Shown here: piece after piece, positions 9,239 to 17,738 of the stretch
Numbering within the stretch: position 1 is the stretch's first letter
Layout: each line of letters begins with the position of its first letter
Origin: Streptomyces sp. NBC_01707
Lineage (GTDB): Bacteria; Actinomycetota; Actinomycetes; Streptomycetales; Streptomycetaceae
Direction: 5' to 3'
NCBI RefSeq assembly: GCF_041438805.1
Contig: NZ_CP109190.1
Coordinates: forward strand, 8,432,001-8,496,000
DNA: 64,000 bases
Notes under the pieces: model-generated
What the model was told of the DNA's origin: nothing
The model's database searches: none
Seen by the model: the letters and a program-made list of their open reading frames with translations, nothing else
Made by a program: the position numbers and the translations under genes

Positions 9239-9631
9239 CTACTGCGGCAGTGTCGCGATCTGGATCAGGTTGCCGCAGGTGTCGTCGAAGACGGCGGTGG
9301 TGACGGGGCCCATCTCCAGGGGCTCCTGGGTGAAACGGACGCCGAGGGCGCGCAGGCGCTCGTACTCCGCCTTCACGTCGTCCACGGCGAACTGGGCGAG
9401 CGGGATGCCGTCCTTGACGAGCGAGTCGCGGTAGGGCTGGACGGCCGGGTGGCCGGCGGGCTCGAGGAGGAGTTCGGTGCCACCGGGCTCGTCGGGCGAG
9501 ACGACGGTGAGCCACCGGTCCTTCTCGCCCACCGGGACGTCGTGCTTCTTCACGAAGCCGAGGATCTCGGTGTAGAAGCGCAGGGCCTCGGCCTGGTCGT
9601 CGACGAAGACGCTGGTCAGATGGATCTTCAT
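9239..9631 (-). CDS. VOC-family (glyoxalase/bleomycin-resistance fold) protein
   Basis: A 130-aa single-domain protein with two beta-alpha-beta-beta-beta modules (MKIHLTSVFVDDQAEALRFY... and IPLAQFAVDDVKAEYERLRA...). Candidate metal-ligand positions lie in the first strand and in the GTELLLEP and GNLIQI strands. Such proteins act as dioxygenases, lyases or drug binders; the reaction here is unknown. ATG 9631 overlaps the stop of the upstream ArsR gene by ATGA, so the two are translationally coupled and the regulator presumably controls this enzyme. Confidence 0.85.
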   Translation of the reverse strand: MKIHLTSVFVDDQAEALRFYTEILGFVKKHDVPVGEKDRWLTVVSPDEPGGTELLLEPAGHPAVQPYRDSLVKDGIPLAQFAVDDVKAEYERLRALGVRFTQEPLEMGPVTTAVFDDTCGNLIQIATLPQ

Positions 9632-9930
9632 GGAGTGCTCTCCTTCGGTCCGGATGTGTCGGGCACGAGCCATCGCTCGGCGATCTGCCGCAAAGGGGCC
9701 GTGTTCAGGTCGTGGAACTTGTATCGGCCCTCCCGCCTGGTCTCGACGAGCCCGGCGGCCTCCAGTACGGCGAGGTGCTGGGAGACCGCCTGACGCGAGA
9801 TGCCGAGCTGATGCTTCATGCTCAGTCGCGAGCAGATCTCGAACAGTGTTTGTCCGGACTTCTCCGTGAGCTCGTCGAGGATGGTGCGGCGGGTGCGGTC
9901 GGCCAAGGCTTTGAAGAGGTCGTCGGCCAC
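9628..9930 (-). CDS. ArsR/SmtB-type winged-helix repressor
   Basis: A 100-aa winged-helix protein. DLFKALADRTRRTILDEL is the classic ArsR helix 1-2, SRQAVSQHLAVLEAAGLV the recognition helix and RREGRYKFHDL the wing. The CxC metal site of true ArsR is absent (one Cys only, in EICSRL), so it belongs to the metal-independent group often paired with VOC/SRPBCC genes. I choose GTG 9930 over GTG 9936: a promoter with -35 TTGATA and -10 TATTCT ends at 9937, placing the transcription start near 9930, so the mRNA is probably leaderless. It overlaps the VOC gene. Confidence 0.85.
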   Translation of the reverse strand: MADDLFKALADRTRRTILDELTEKSGQTLFEICSRLSMKHQLGISRQAVSQHLAVLEAAGLVETRREGRYKFHDLNTAPLRQIAERWLVPDTSGPKESTP

Positions 9931-9936
9931 GACCAC

Positions 9937-9966
9937 AGAATAGGCAATCGCTCACTTGCCTATCAA
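9937..9966 (-). promoter_or_regulatory. Promoter with embedded operator for the ArsR-VOC operon
   Basis: On the minus strand, -35 TTGATA (9966-9961) and -10 TATTCT (9942-9937) are 18 bp apart. Inside lies a perfect inverted repeat, ATAGGCAA-N8-TTGCCTAT (9940-9963), covering the spacer and most of the -10. This is the expected position for an autoregulating ArsR dimer. Confidence 0.75.
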
Positions 9967-10426
9967 GTCGAGGTGCGCCGCGAGCCGAGTCGGCCTGCCG
10001 TCGGGGCGCAGGCTCGCAGGCGGCGAGGGCGCGGTGGGACGCGCGCGGCAACGTTGAACGCGGCCACGAACAACTCGTCAAAGACACCGGGAAGACCAGA
10101 AGCGAGCCGGTGAGCCTGTCCACACTGCGCCGGCCCATCAGGCGGGACCTGACAACCGGCGACCTGGCCGGGCTACGGGCCGGCCTCCCGCTGCGGGAAG
10201 CGGCGGACGGACGTGCGTCGTGGCGGGCCGTCGGCCAGGCGTCCGTACCTCGACCGTTGCCGTCCTTCGCCCGGTCACCGCCGTCCTCACCGAGCAGACC
10301 GACGCATGGACCGAACCTTCGCCGTCACTGAAGGAACCCGACCCGGGGGCGGCTCGTCACAGGGGCAATACGGCCTCCACCTCTCACCGCACAGCCTTCG
10401 TCACCGTCACCGACCAGGGGGACCCC
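9967..10426. other. Intergenic region before lipoprotein gene
   Basis: This 460-bp stretch separates the leftward ArsR promoter from the rightward lipoprotein gene. Several frames are open because of high G/C, but none has a convincing ribosome site plus natural composition. It presumably contains the lipoprotein promoter; I cannot point to it with confidence. Confidence 0.4.
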
Positions 10427-11347
10427 ATGCGCACGCGCGCCGCACGAACAGCCGATCTGCTCGTCGTATTCGCCCTGTTCACCGTCGGAACCGGTGCCGT
10501 CACCGGCTGCGGCAGCGAGAGGGCCGGCAGCGGCACACGGGTCCGCGGCGCCGATCAGGCGCCCGAGTCGCAGGACCGAGCCCGCCAGGTCGCCGATGCC
10601 TGGGACGGCTCCAAGGCCGCCGAGGCGTGGGCCAAGGGCTACTACCCGATGGGCGAGGTGGTCCAGTTGCCCGAGAACGCCTTCCGTAGCGGAGACGACA
10701 AGCTCGCCTACGGGGCCCGGAACCTCGTCCTGCGCGGCGAGCTCCCCGCCACCGCGCAGAAGGACGGACAGGTGAAGTGGGAGAGCGGAGACTCGCTCAC
10801 ATTGCCCCTGATGGGGGCACGGGAGGCGTTCGCAACTGTGGCCGGCGGCAGCAGCGACGGACCACACCTCACCGTGACCGTGGTCAAGCTGGGCGAGATG
10901 TCCCTGGCCACCAGCCGTGGCCCGGCCACGGTCCCGGCCTGGTTGTTCGCCCTGGAGGGCTACGACACCCCGCTCAAGCGGGTTGCCCTCAGCCCGTCGA
11001 AGCTCCCCGAGGCGCCCATCAAGCCGGCCGGAGAGGTGCCCGCCGACGAACTGGCGCCGCTCGGCCGGATGGTCGGGGTGGCTGGGGACGGCCGGTCCGT
11101 CACTGTGGTGGCCAACCACGGAGCCTGCGACGACGGCCCCGCCGTGGACGTGCTGGAGACCGGCGGCACCGTGGTGCTGTCCGCATCCGTCGTCGGGACC
11201 AAGGACGGTCCCTGCACCAGTCAGCTGCTTGCGAAAGAGGTGACGGTGAAGCTGGACCGGCCGGTCGGCGACCGTGTCCTCCTGGACGCCTTCACGGGGC
11301 GGCCGGTGCCGCATGAGGAGAATGGGCCCTCGGCCGAACGGAGTTGA
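10427..11347 (+). CDS. Secreted lipoprotein of unknown function
   Basis: A 306-aa protein with an N-terminal Arg stretch, a hydrophobic segment (LLVVFALFTVGTGA) and lipobox AVTGC with lipidated Cys28, so it should be anchored on the outer face of the membrane. The mature part has no recognisable enzyme motif. The paired Cys in NHGACDDG and DGPCTSQ near residues 229 and 264 may form a disulphide. ATG 10427 follows CAGGGGGA. It appears monocistronic. It is a hypothetical of the type common in Streptomyces. Confidence 0.75.
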   Translation: MRTRAARTADLLVVFALFTVGTGAVTGCGSERAGSGTRVRGADQAPESQDRARQVADAWDGSKAAEAWAKGYYPMGEVVQLPENAFRSGDDKLAYGARNLVLRGELPATAQKDGQVKWESGDSLTLPLMGAREAFATVAGGSSDGPHLTVTVVKLGEMSLATSRGPATVPAWLFALEGYDTPLKRVALSPSKLPEAPIKPAGEVPADELAPLGRMVGVAGDGRSVTVVANHGACDDGPAVDVLETGGTVVLSASVVGTKDGPCTSQLLAKEVTVKLDRPVGDRVLLDAFTGRPVPHEENGPSAERS

Positions 11348-11858
11348 GTGCACAGTGGGTCGACATGGAGCTGAGCGGACACCGCACACGCACCCGGCAG
11401 GCACGATGCCGATCCGTTGGAGCGGCAGATTCAAGAACGCTCTGCGTACAGGGTGACCTGGGCAAACACGCGGAGCGCGTAGGCCCGGCCCACGGCTGCC
11501 CCAACGTCCAGGTCACCGACGAAAGTCGCGGAACATGTGACCGGTACCGGCCCCTTGGGCCCGGCCCGCGCTTGCGCGGGCTCTTGATGAATGTAGAGAA
11601 AGTTCCACCGCGTACGCAATGACGGTTCTCAAGACCGGTCTGCATATCGCCGCCACGTGCCTTCGACCTGGGAATGCAGGCCTGGCAAGACTCGCATGTG
11701 CACTTCCTGGCCGGAGGTTGGCCGGCCGCTCCTGTCCCCGACTGCGTCGTTCCACCCCCCACCACACTCGGGGTGGGGGACTGCTGGACCCCCGCTCTGC
11801 GCCTGTCGCTAGAGTGCGAGGCTTGTTCGATTTGCCGTGGGGTGGAGGGGGAGGCGCC
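11348..11858. other. Intergenic region with two hairpins
   Basis: No credible gene in 511 bp. Two stem-loops are visible: GCCCGCGC-TT-GCGCGGGC at 11564-11581, and CCCCCACC pairing with GGTGGGGG at 11756-11779. The first could terminate transcription from the lipoprotein gene. The second lies about 80 bp before the next start and may sit in a leader. Confidence 0.45.
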
Positions 11859-12320
11859 GTGAGCGCACAACTGAGGGACACGGCCGCCGAATTGGCGGAG
11901 ATGTTGTGGCGGGAACACACTGTGTACCGGGAGCGATCCGGCGGTGTGGTCATTCGGGGTGAGCATGTACGGCGGTGGATCAGCCTCGCTCCGGCGGGCG
12001 GCCAGGACGTGGTCCTCGTACGCGCGGGGCGCATCCTGGACGGCGGCACCACCGCCCCGGCACGTTCGGAGGCCGTGGTGCCACTCTCCGCCGGTACAGG
12101 CGTGCTCGCCGCGACCTGCCGTCGCCTGCTCGCCGAGGCGGCGGCTGATGTGACACCGGTCGCGCCGGGACGGGCAGCGCGCGGGCGGTCCAACCGGTCC
12201 GGGAAGGCCGCGCGGCCCAAAGGCAGTGGGAGACACACCAGTTTCGGATCATGGGTGGTCCTCGCCTGCGTCGCCGGTGTGATCGCCTTGTACATCTACA
12301 GGACCACGATGCACGGCTGA
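11859..12320 (+). CDS. Hypothetical protein with C-terminal membrane anchor
   Basis: A 153-aa protein starting at GTG 11859 behind a very strong purine-rich site (GGAGGGGGAGG). Residues 1-95 form a small soluble alpha/beta-looking domain (ELAEMLWREHTVYRERSGGV...), followed by a basic linker rich in Arg/Lys (about 100-125) and one C-terminal transmembrane helix (SWVVLACVAGVIALYIY), predicted tail-anchored. No family recognised. Confidence 0.55.
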   Translation: MSAQLRDTAAELAEMLWREHTVYRERSGGVVIRGEHVRRWISLAPAGGQDVVLVRAGRILDGGTTAPARSEAVVPLSAGTGVLAATCRRLLAEAAADVTPVAPGRAARGRSNRSGKAARPKGSGRHTSFGSWVVLACVAGVIALYIYRTTMHG

Positions 12321-12550
12321 CTGGTCAAGGAGTCCGAACCGCTCGCGCACCCGACCGTCCGGCTCGCCCTCCTCCAGGTCGCTCAGTGCGTGCGCACCCT
12401 GCTGGATCCGCGCGCTACCCGACCAAGGGCTATCCGGTCGTAAAGAAGCCGGATCCGTTCGTCGTGGGTGCGACGGACATGCTGCTGGAGGTGGGCGAGT
12501 CACCCGCCGACCGGCGTCGTCGGATCGCAGGGACCGTTCGGCCGGGCCGA

Positions 12551-13639
12551 TCAACCGCCGATGGCGGCCGCCCGAACGCAGAGAACGTCCGGCAGATGCG
12601 AGGCGAGCTGCTCCCAGCTGTCCCCGTCGTCCCTGCTCGCGTACACCTCGCCGTTGCGGTTGCCGAAGTAGACCCCGGCCGGGTCGGCGTCGTCCGTGCA
12701 GAGCGCGTCACGCAGCACCGTGCCGTAGTGCGTCTCCTCGGGCAGTCCGGCGGACAGCGGCTCCCAGCTGTTGCCGGCGTCGGTCGTGCGGAACACCCGG
12801 CAGCGGTGTTCGGCCGGGACACGGTCGGCGTCGGCATTGATCGGGAAGATGTACGCCGTCTGCGCCCGGTGCGGGTGGGCCGCAGTGGCGAAGCCGAAGT
12901 CGGACGGCAGCCCCACGCCGATGTCCGTCCAGCTGTCCCCGGAGTCGTCGCTGCGGAACACACCCCAGTGATTCTGCAGATAGAGCCGGTCCGGATCGAC
13001 CGCGTCCCGGGCGACCTTGTGGACGCACTGGCCGAACTCCGGGTTCGGATCCGGCAGGAAGACCGCCGACACCCCCTTGTTCGACGGTGCCCAGCTCGCA
13101 CCGCCGTCCTTGGTGCGGAACACCCCGGCCGTCGAGACCGCCACCGTCACGTCCCGCGCATCCCTCGGATCGGTCAGGATCGTGTGGAGCCCCTCGCCGC
13201 CCCCGCCCGGCACCCATTTCGAACGCGTCGGATGCTCCCACAGCGGGCGCACCAGCTCGAAGGACTCCCCGCGGTCCTCCGAGCGGAAGAGCGCGGCCGG
13301 CTCGGTCCCCGCGTACACGACGTCGGGCGCCTCGGCGCCCGCCGGGTGCAGCTGCCAGACCCGCTCCAGCGAGGCGCCGGTGAACGGTGGAAATTTCACC
13401 GCAGGTTGCTGTGGCTCGACCCATGTCGCGCCAAGGTCGTCGGAGTGGAACACCGACGGCCCCCAGTGCGCGCTGTCCCCGCCGACCAGCAGCCGGGGCA
13501 CCGGACCGCGGGTGTCGATGGCGATCGAGTAGATCGCCTGCGCATTGAAGTGCGGAGCGCCGAACTCCCAGGCGCCACCACGCCTTCGGCCGATGAAGAG
13601 TCCTTTACGGGTTCCCACAGTGAGCAGTACGTCGGTCAT
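12551..13639 (-). CDS. Sialidase-like beta-propeller with six Asp boxes
   Basis: A 362-aa protein with no export signal. Six Asp-box (S/T-x-D-x-G-x-x-W/F) repeats are visible: HSDDLGATW, RSEDRGESF, RTKDGGASW, RSDDSGDSW, RTTDAGNSW and ASRDDGDSW. This defines the BNR/sortilin-like propeller class often annotated as exo-sialidase or glycosyl hydrolase. The sialidase arginine triad is not evident, so enzymatic activity is uncertain. ATG 13639 has a GGGAGGAG ribosome site. It is divergent from a cupin gene, and a LacI-type palindrome lies between them. Confidence 0.75.
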   Translation of the reverse strand: MTDVLLTVGTRKGLFIGRRRGGAWEFGAPHFNAQAIYSIAIDTRGPVPRLLVGGDSAHWGPSVFHSDDLGATWVEPQQPAVKFPPFTGASLERVWQLHPAGAEAPDVVYAGTEPAALFRSEDRGESFELVRPLWEHPTRSKWVPGGGGEGLHTILTDPRDARDVTVAVSTAGVFRTKDGGASWAPSNKGVSAVFLPDPNPEFGQCVHKVARDAVDPDRLYLQNHWGVFRSDDSGDSWTDIGVGLPSDFGFATAAHPHRAQTAYIFPINADADRVPAEHRCRVFRTTDAGNSWEPLSAGLPEETHYGTVLRDALCTDDADPAGVYFGNRNGEVYASRDDGDSWEQLASHLPDVLCVRAAAIGG

Positions 13640-13837
13640 GGCCGACTCCTCCCGAAACGCCTTTGTCGCGGACACGGGTCAGTTTGCACCCGGCCACTGA
13701 CAGTGGTGGGCAGAGACGACGTCTGTGCAGGTCGGACGGGGGTGGCGGGAGGCGGACGGGCCTCCGGCGGAGGGGATGCGGCGGCGTCCCCGCGGGCTGT
13801 CTTGACCACCGTCCGGAGCGGGCCGTAGCGTGCGGTA

Positions 13838-13849
13838 GAAAGCGCTTGC
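13838..13849. promoter_or_regulatory. LacI-type palindromic operator candidate
   Basis: GAAAGCGCTTGC has the perfect centre AAGCGCTT and resembles LacI/GalR-family operators of actinomycetes. It lies 30 bp before the cupin start and about 200 bp upstream of the divergent propeller gene, so it could control either. The cognate regulator is not next to it. Confidence 0.45.
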
Positions 13850-13879
13850 CCCGCCGTCGATCCGGACCCAGGAGCACCC

Positions 13880-14596
13880 GTGGTGACCTTCGAAGGACTG
13901 CCCGGCGCCGTGGCCGTCTCCCACCTCCGGGTCTACGACTGGCCCACCGAGGACGGACTGCGCGGTGGTACGCCCCACCTCCACCTCACCTGTTCCGAGG
14001 GGTATGTGGTGGTCGGCGGCGCCGGCTCCGTGCAGACCCTGACCGCGTCCGGCTTCCGGCAGACGCCGCTGGCCGTCGGGTCCCTGGTGTGGTTCACCCC
14101 GGGCACGATCCACCGCCTCGTCAACGACGACGCACTGCGCATCGTCGTCCTGATGCAGAACAGCGGACTGCCCGAAGCCGGCGACGCCGTTCTCACCCTG
14201 CCGCCCCGGTACCTGACGGACACGGACACCTACCGTGCGGCGGTCGCACTCCCGGCCGACGTCGCGGAGCCGGAACAGGAACGTGCCGCCCGCGCCCGCC
14301 GCGATCTCGCCGTCGAAGGCTTTCTCGCGCTGCGCCGCGCCACCGAGGCCGGCGACCCCGAGCCGCTCGCCGCCTTCCACCGGGCTGCTGCCGCGCTCGT
14401 GAAGCATCGGACCGACGACTGGCGGGGGCGCTGGGAGCAGGGCGCCGCCGCCGCGTCCCGGGCGACCGGCGAACAACTGGACTCCCTGGCGCGGGGGGAC
14501 GGTGGCCATCTCGCCCGTGCCTCCGTGCACGCCGCACAGCCTTCGGCATACGGAAAGTTCGGGATGTGCGGCCGTCTCGACGTCTACGGCGGCTGA
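13880..14596 (+). CDS. Cupin-domain protein
   Basis: A 238-aa protein. Residues 12-105 form a cupin barrel with the histidines of motif 1 (GGTPHLHLTCSEGYVVVGG) and motif 2 (GSLVWFTPGTIHRLVNDD), which could hold a metal. The C-terminal half is helical and ends in AYGKFGMCGRLDVYGG. Members of this group near sugar genes may be isomerases or sensors. The start is GTG 13880 (a second GTG follows directly). It is divergent from the Asp-box propeller. Function unknown. Confidence 0.7.
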   Translation: MVTFEGLPGAVAVSHLRVYDWPTEDGLRGGTPHLHLTCSEGYVVVGGAGSVQTLTASGFRQTPLAVGSLVWFTPGTIHRLVNDDALRIVVLMQNSGLPEAGDAVLTLPPRYLTDTDTYRAAVALPADVAEPEQERAARARRDLAVEGFLALRRATEAGDPEPLAAFHRAAAALVKHRTDDWRGRWEQGAAAASRATGEQLDSLARGDGGHLARASVHAAQPSAYGKFGMCGRLDVYGG

Positions 14597-14698
14597 TCCC
14601 ACGCCAGGCGGCGGCCCAGGCCGTGCCCGCCGGGCGCGACCCGCAGCTCGTGGGCGCCCCGCCGTGCTCCGATGCTTCGAGCGCTCCTGGTGGTGCGC

Positions 14699-17434
14699 TC
14701 AGAGCCCCAAGGCGTCGTCGGCCCAGTCGAACGCCGGTGCTCCACCCGCCCCCGGCGTCTGTTCGGACCAGATGACCTTGCCCTTGGCGGTGTAGCGGGT
14801 GCCCCAGCGGTCGGCGAACCGGGCGACGAGGTACAGGCCGCGGCCGCCCTCGTCCGTCGTCGATGCATAGCGCAGATGCGGTGCGGTGCTCCCGGAGTCG
14901 GACACTTCGCAGATCAGCGCGTGGTTGTGCAGCATCCGGACGCGGATGGGGGCGCCGCCGTAGCGGATGGCGTTGGTGACGAGCTCACTGAGGATCAGCT
15001 CGGTGGCGAAGATCTCTTCCTCCAGCCCCCGTTCGGTGAGCCACTGGGACACCTTCTTGCGGACCCCGGCGACGGCCGACGGGTCGGGCTCGATGTCCCA
15101 TTCGCCGATACGGGAGGGGGCGAAGATGTGCGTAGCGGCCACCAGGACGGCGGCGTCGTCACCCGGAGGGGTGGGCAGGAGCGCAGTGATCAGGTCGTCG
15201 CACGTCTCCTCCGGAGTCCGGTGCCGTCCGGCCAGCGTGTCGCGCAATGTGTCGAGCCCGGTATCGAAATCCCGCTCGCGCGACTCGACGAGACCGTCGG
15301 TGTAGAGCACCAGACGGGTCCCCTCCGGCAGTGGCAACTCCACCGCCTCGAAAGGCAGTCCGCCGATGCCCAGAGGTAGACCTGCGGGGATGTCGGGGAT
15401 CTGCACCGTGCCGTCGGGCAGTACCAGCACGGGACCGGGATGGCCGGCCCGGGCGGCGGAGCAGATGCCGGCCACCGGGTCGTAGACGGCGTACAGGCAG
15501 GTTGCCCCCGTGACCTCCGCGCGGTCGCCGTCGGCGTGCTCCTCCTGGTCGATGCGCGCCACCAGTTTGTCGACGCGCGCGAGGAGTTCGTCGGCCGGCA
15601 GGTCCAGCGTGGAGAAATTGTGGACCGCGGTGCGCAGGCGGCCCATCGTCGCGGCGGCGTGCAGACCGTGTCCGACGACGTCACCGACGACCAGCGCGAC
15701 GCGGGCACCGGGCAGCGGAATGACGTCGAACCAGTCGCCGCCCACCCCCGATTGAGCCGGCAGATAGCGGTATGCGACATCGAGAGCGTCCTGCTCGGGC
15801 AGGCCGCGGGGCAGCAGGCTGCGCTGCAGCGTCACCGCCATCTCGTGCTCGCGGGTGTAGCGGCGGGCGTTGTCGACACAGACGGCTGCCCGGGCGACCA
15901 GTTCCTCGGCGAACGTCAGATCGTCCTCGTCGAAGGGTTCCGGATTCTCCGCGCGCCAGAAATTCGCCATCCCCAGGACCGCACCACGGGCGTGCAGCGG
16001 AACGGAGAGCAGGGAGTGGACTCCGTACGCGAGGATCCTCGCCGCCTGTGCGGGGTCGGGCCCCTGCCAGCGCGGCTCGGTGGACAGCTCCGGCACCAGC
16101 ATCGTGTGCCCACTGATCAGGCCCAGGGCCGGCGGGCTGGCGGGAACGAACCCGATGATCCTTCCGATCGGATAGAAGGGGTGGTCGCCGCGCACGCCTG
16201 CCGCAGCCGTACGCCGCATGTCCAGCACGGCGCCGAGCGGCACCGACGGCTCCTCACCGTGCAGGACGGACTCGGCCAGGTCGACCGAGGCGAAGTCGGC
16301 GAAACGGGGGACCACCACTTCCGCCAGCTCCTCGGCGGTCCGGGTCACGTCCAGGGTCGTCCCGATGCGCGCACCGGCCGTGTGCAGCAGAAGCAGCCGC
16401 CCCCGTACCTCTGCCGCCCGGCCGGCGAGCGCGGCCAGCTCCGTCGTGTCGCGCAGGGTCGCGACCGTCCCGGCAGGTCCGCCGTGTTCGTCGGTGGGCC
16501 GCAGGTTGACGGCCAGCAGCCGGTCGCCGGCCACGCTCACCTCGTCGGAGGCGACACGGCCGCAGGCGAGGAGTTCCGCGAGGGGCGGGGGCAGGCCGAC
16601 ATCCGTCATCGGATGCCCCTCGGCGTCCGCGGGCAGGCGCAGCAGCCGACGGGCCTCGTCGTTGGCCAGCACCAGCCGTCCGTCGCCGTCGATGATGAGC
16701 ACACCTTCGCGTACGGAGTGCAGCACCGCGTCGTGATGCTCGTACAGGCGCGTCATCTCGGCGGGGCCGAGGCCGCGCGTCTGCCGCCGCAGACGCCGGC
16801 TGACCAGCGCCGCTCCGCCCGAGGTGAGGGCAAGTGCGGTCACCGCGGAGCCGGCCAGCACCGGCAGTTCGCGGTCGGCCATCTTGTTGATGTTCGTGAC
16901 CTTGATGCCCACGGACACCAGGCCGGCGGTCGAGCCGTCGGACCTCGGTACGGGCACCACCGAGTTCACGGCCGGCCCTCGGCTCCCCGGATAGGTGCGG
17001 GTGAAGCCGTGCCCCAGAACCGCTTCCTTGTACGGGCCGAGGATGTGTTTGCCGATCATCGTGGGATCGGGGTGGGTATAGCGGATACCGCGTGTGCTGG
17101 ACACGACGACGTACTCGACGTGTGTGCTCTTCTGGATCGCTTGCGTGAGCGGTTCCAGTACGGCGGTGGGATCCGGGCCGTCCAGCGCCGCCACGATGCC
17201 CGGGGAGTGGGCGAACGTGACGGCGACGGCGTACGAACGGCTTCGGGCTTCCTGAACGGCGGCGTGCCGGCCCTGCACCACGAGCGAGACCACCGCCGCG
17301 GCGACGAGCAGCACCACGAGCGCCAGCTCCAGAAGCAGCACCTGCCCGGCCACGGTGCGCACGCCGAGCAAGGTGTGGGAGTGCCCAGGACGCGATGATC
17401 GGAGCTTTGCCACATATCTGCCAAAGCTACCCAT
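14699..17434 (-). CDS. Membrane sensor SpoIIE-type protein phosphatase with PAS, GAF and HATPase domains
   Basis: A 911-aa multidomain regulator. Order by eye: TM1 (about 27-52), extracytoplasmic PDC/Cache sensor (about 55-190, with IRYTHPDPTMIGKHI as in DcuS/CitA-type sensors), TM2 (about 195-215), PAS (about 235-345), GAF (about 360-530), SpoIIE/PP2C phosphatase (about 545-760, with GVGGDWFDVIPL, GDVVGHG and PPGDDAAVLVA metal-binding Asp residues), then a RsbW-like HATPase (about 790-900, ELVTNAIRYGG, DEGGRGLYLV). Such proteins dephosphorylate anti-sigma antagonists and may phosphorylate them with the kinase domain, linking an external ligand to a partner-switching pathway. No anti-sigma partner gene is adjacent. 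Confidence 0.92.
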   Translation of the reverse strand: MGSFGRYVAKLRSSRPGHSHTLLGVRTVAGQVLLLELALVVLLVAAAVVSLVVQGRHAAVQEARSRSYAVAVTFAHSPGIVAALDGPDPTAVLEPLTQAIQKSTHVEYVVVSSTRGIRYTHPDPTMIGKHILGPYKEAVLGHGFTRTYPGSRGPAVNSVVPVPRSDGSTAGLVSVGIKVTNINKMADRELPVLAGSAVTALALTSGGAALVSRRLRRQTRGLGPAEMTRLYEHHDAVLHSVREGVLIIDGDGRLVLANDEARRLLRLPADAEGHPMTDVGLPPPLAELLACGRVASDEVSVAGDRLLAVNLRPTDEHGGPAGTVATLRDTTELAALAGRAAEVRGRLLLLHTAGARIGTTLDVTRTAEELAEVVVPRFADFASVDLAESVLHGEEPSVPLGAVLDMRRTAAAGVRGDHPFYPIGRIIGFVPASPPALGLISGHTMLVPELSTEPRWQGPDPAQAARILAYGVHSLLSVPLHARGAVLGMANFWRAENPEPFDEDDLTFAEELVARAAVCVDNARRYTREHEMAVTLQRSLLPRGLPEQDALDVAYRYLPAQSGVGGDWFDVIPLPGARVALVVGDVVGHGLHAAATMGRLRTAVHNFSTLDLPADELLARVDKLVARIDQEEHADGDRAEVTGATCLYAVYDPVAGICSAARAGHPGPVLVLPDGTVQIPDIPAGLPLGIGGLPFEAVELPLPEGTRLVLYTDGLVESRERDFDTGLDTLRDTLAGRHRTPEETCDDLITALLPTPPGDDAAVLVAATHIFAPSRIGEWDIEPDPSAVAGVRKKVSQWLTERGLEEEIFATELILSELVTNAIRYGGAPIRVRMLHNHALICEVSDSGSTAPHLRYASTTDEGGRGLYLVARFADRWGTRYTAKGKVIWSEQTPGAGGAPAFDWADDALGL

Positions 17435-17738
17435 AGCTCAGTTTTACCAGCTATGTCCCTACGAGAATTCGAAGGAGTATCGCTCGATGGGCAAAAGGCG
17501 CGGTACGCCGGGGGCAGGGCCGTCACCGCGCCCCTCGGACGGTTCGTGGCCCCTGCTCGCGCCTGTCCTCGTGGCAGACGCCCGCTCCGCACGGCTGTCG
17601 TGGCCTGGTCGGCGGGTGCCCCACAGCTGCGACCGAGGCCGTCGTAGGGCGCCGCCCGCGACCCGCTGCCCGCCTCCGGGCGATCGATCACCTCTGTGGT
17701 GAATCCGTCGGAGGTCGGGCCTCTGGTCGGCCGGGACG
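17435..17738. other. Intergenic region between phosphatase and bxlR-type genes
   Basis: About 300 bp lie between two leftward genes. An inverted repeat CATAGCT-N10-AGCTATG (17432-17455) overlaps the start codon of the phosphatase and could regulate its translation or transcription. On the plus strand GAAGGAG (17470-17476) stands before ATG 17487 of a 71-codon Arg/Pro-rich frame that is probably not a gene. Nothing else seen. Confidence 0.4.

Noticed and set aside
10110..10331. Small rightward frame upstream of the lipoprotein gene
   Set aside because: No ribosome site and a Pro/Arg/Ser-rich C-terminus typical of chance frames in GC-rich DNA.
12321..12550. Possible remnant coding sequence between the tail-anchored protein and the Asp-box propeller
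   Set aside because: Short stretches read plausibly in different frames, but no family could be recognised and no start or ribosome site fits.
17487..17702. 71-codon frame with GAAGGAG upstream
   Set aside because: Despite the good ribosome-like site, the product is Arg/Pro-rich throughout and lies antisense in a promoter region; kept only as a note.
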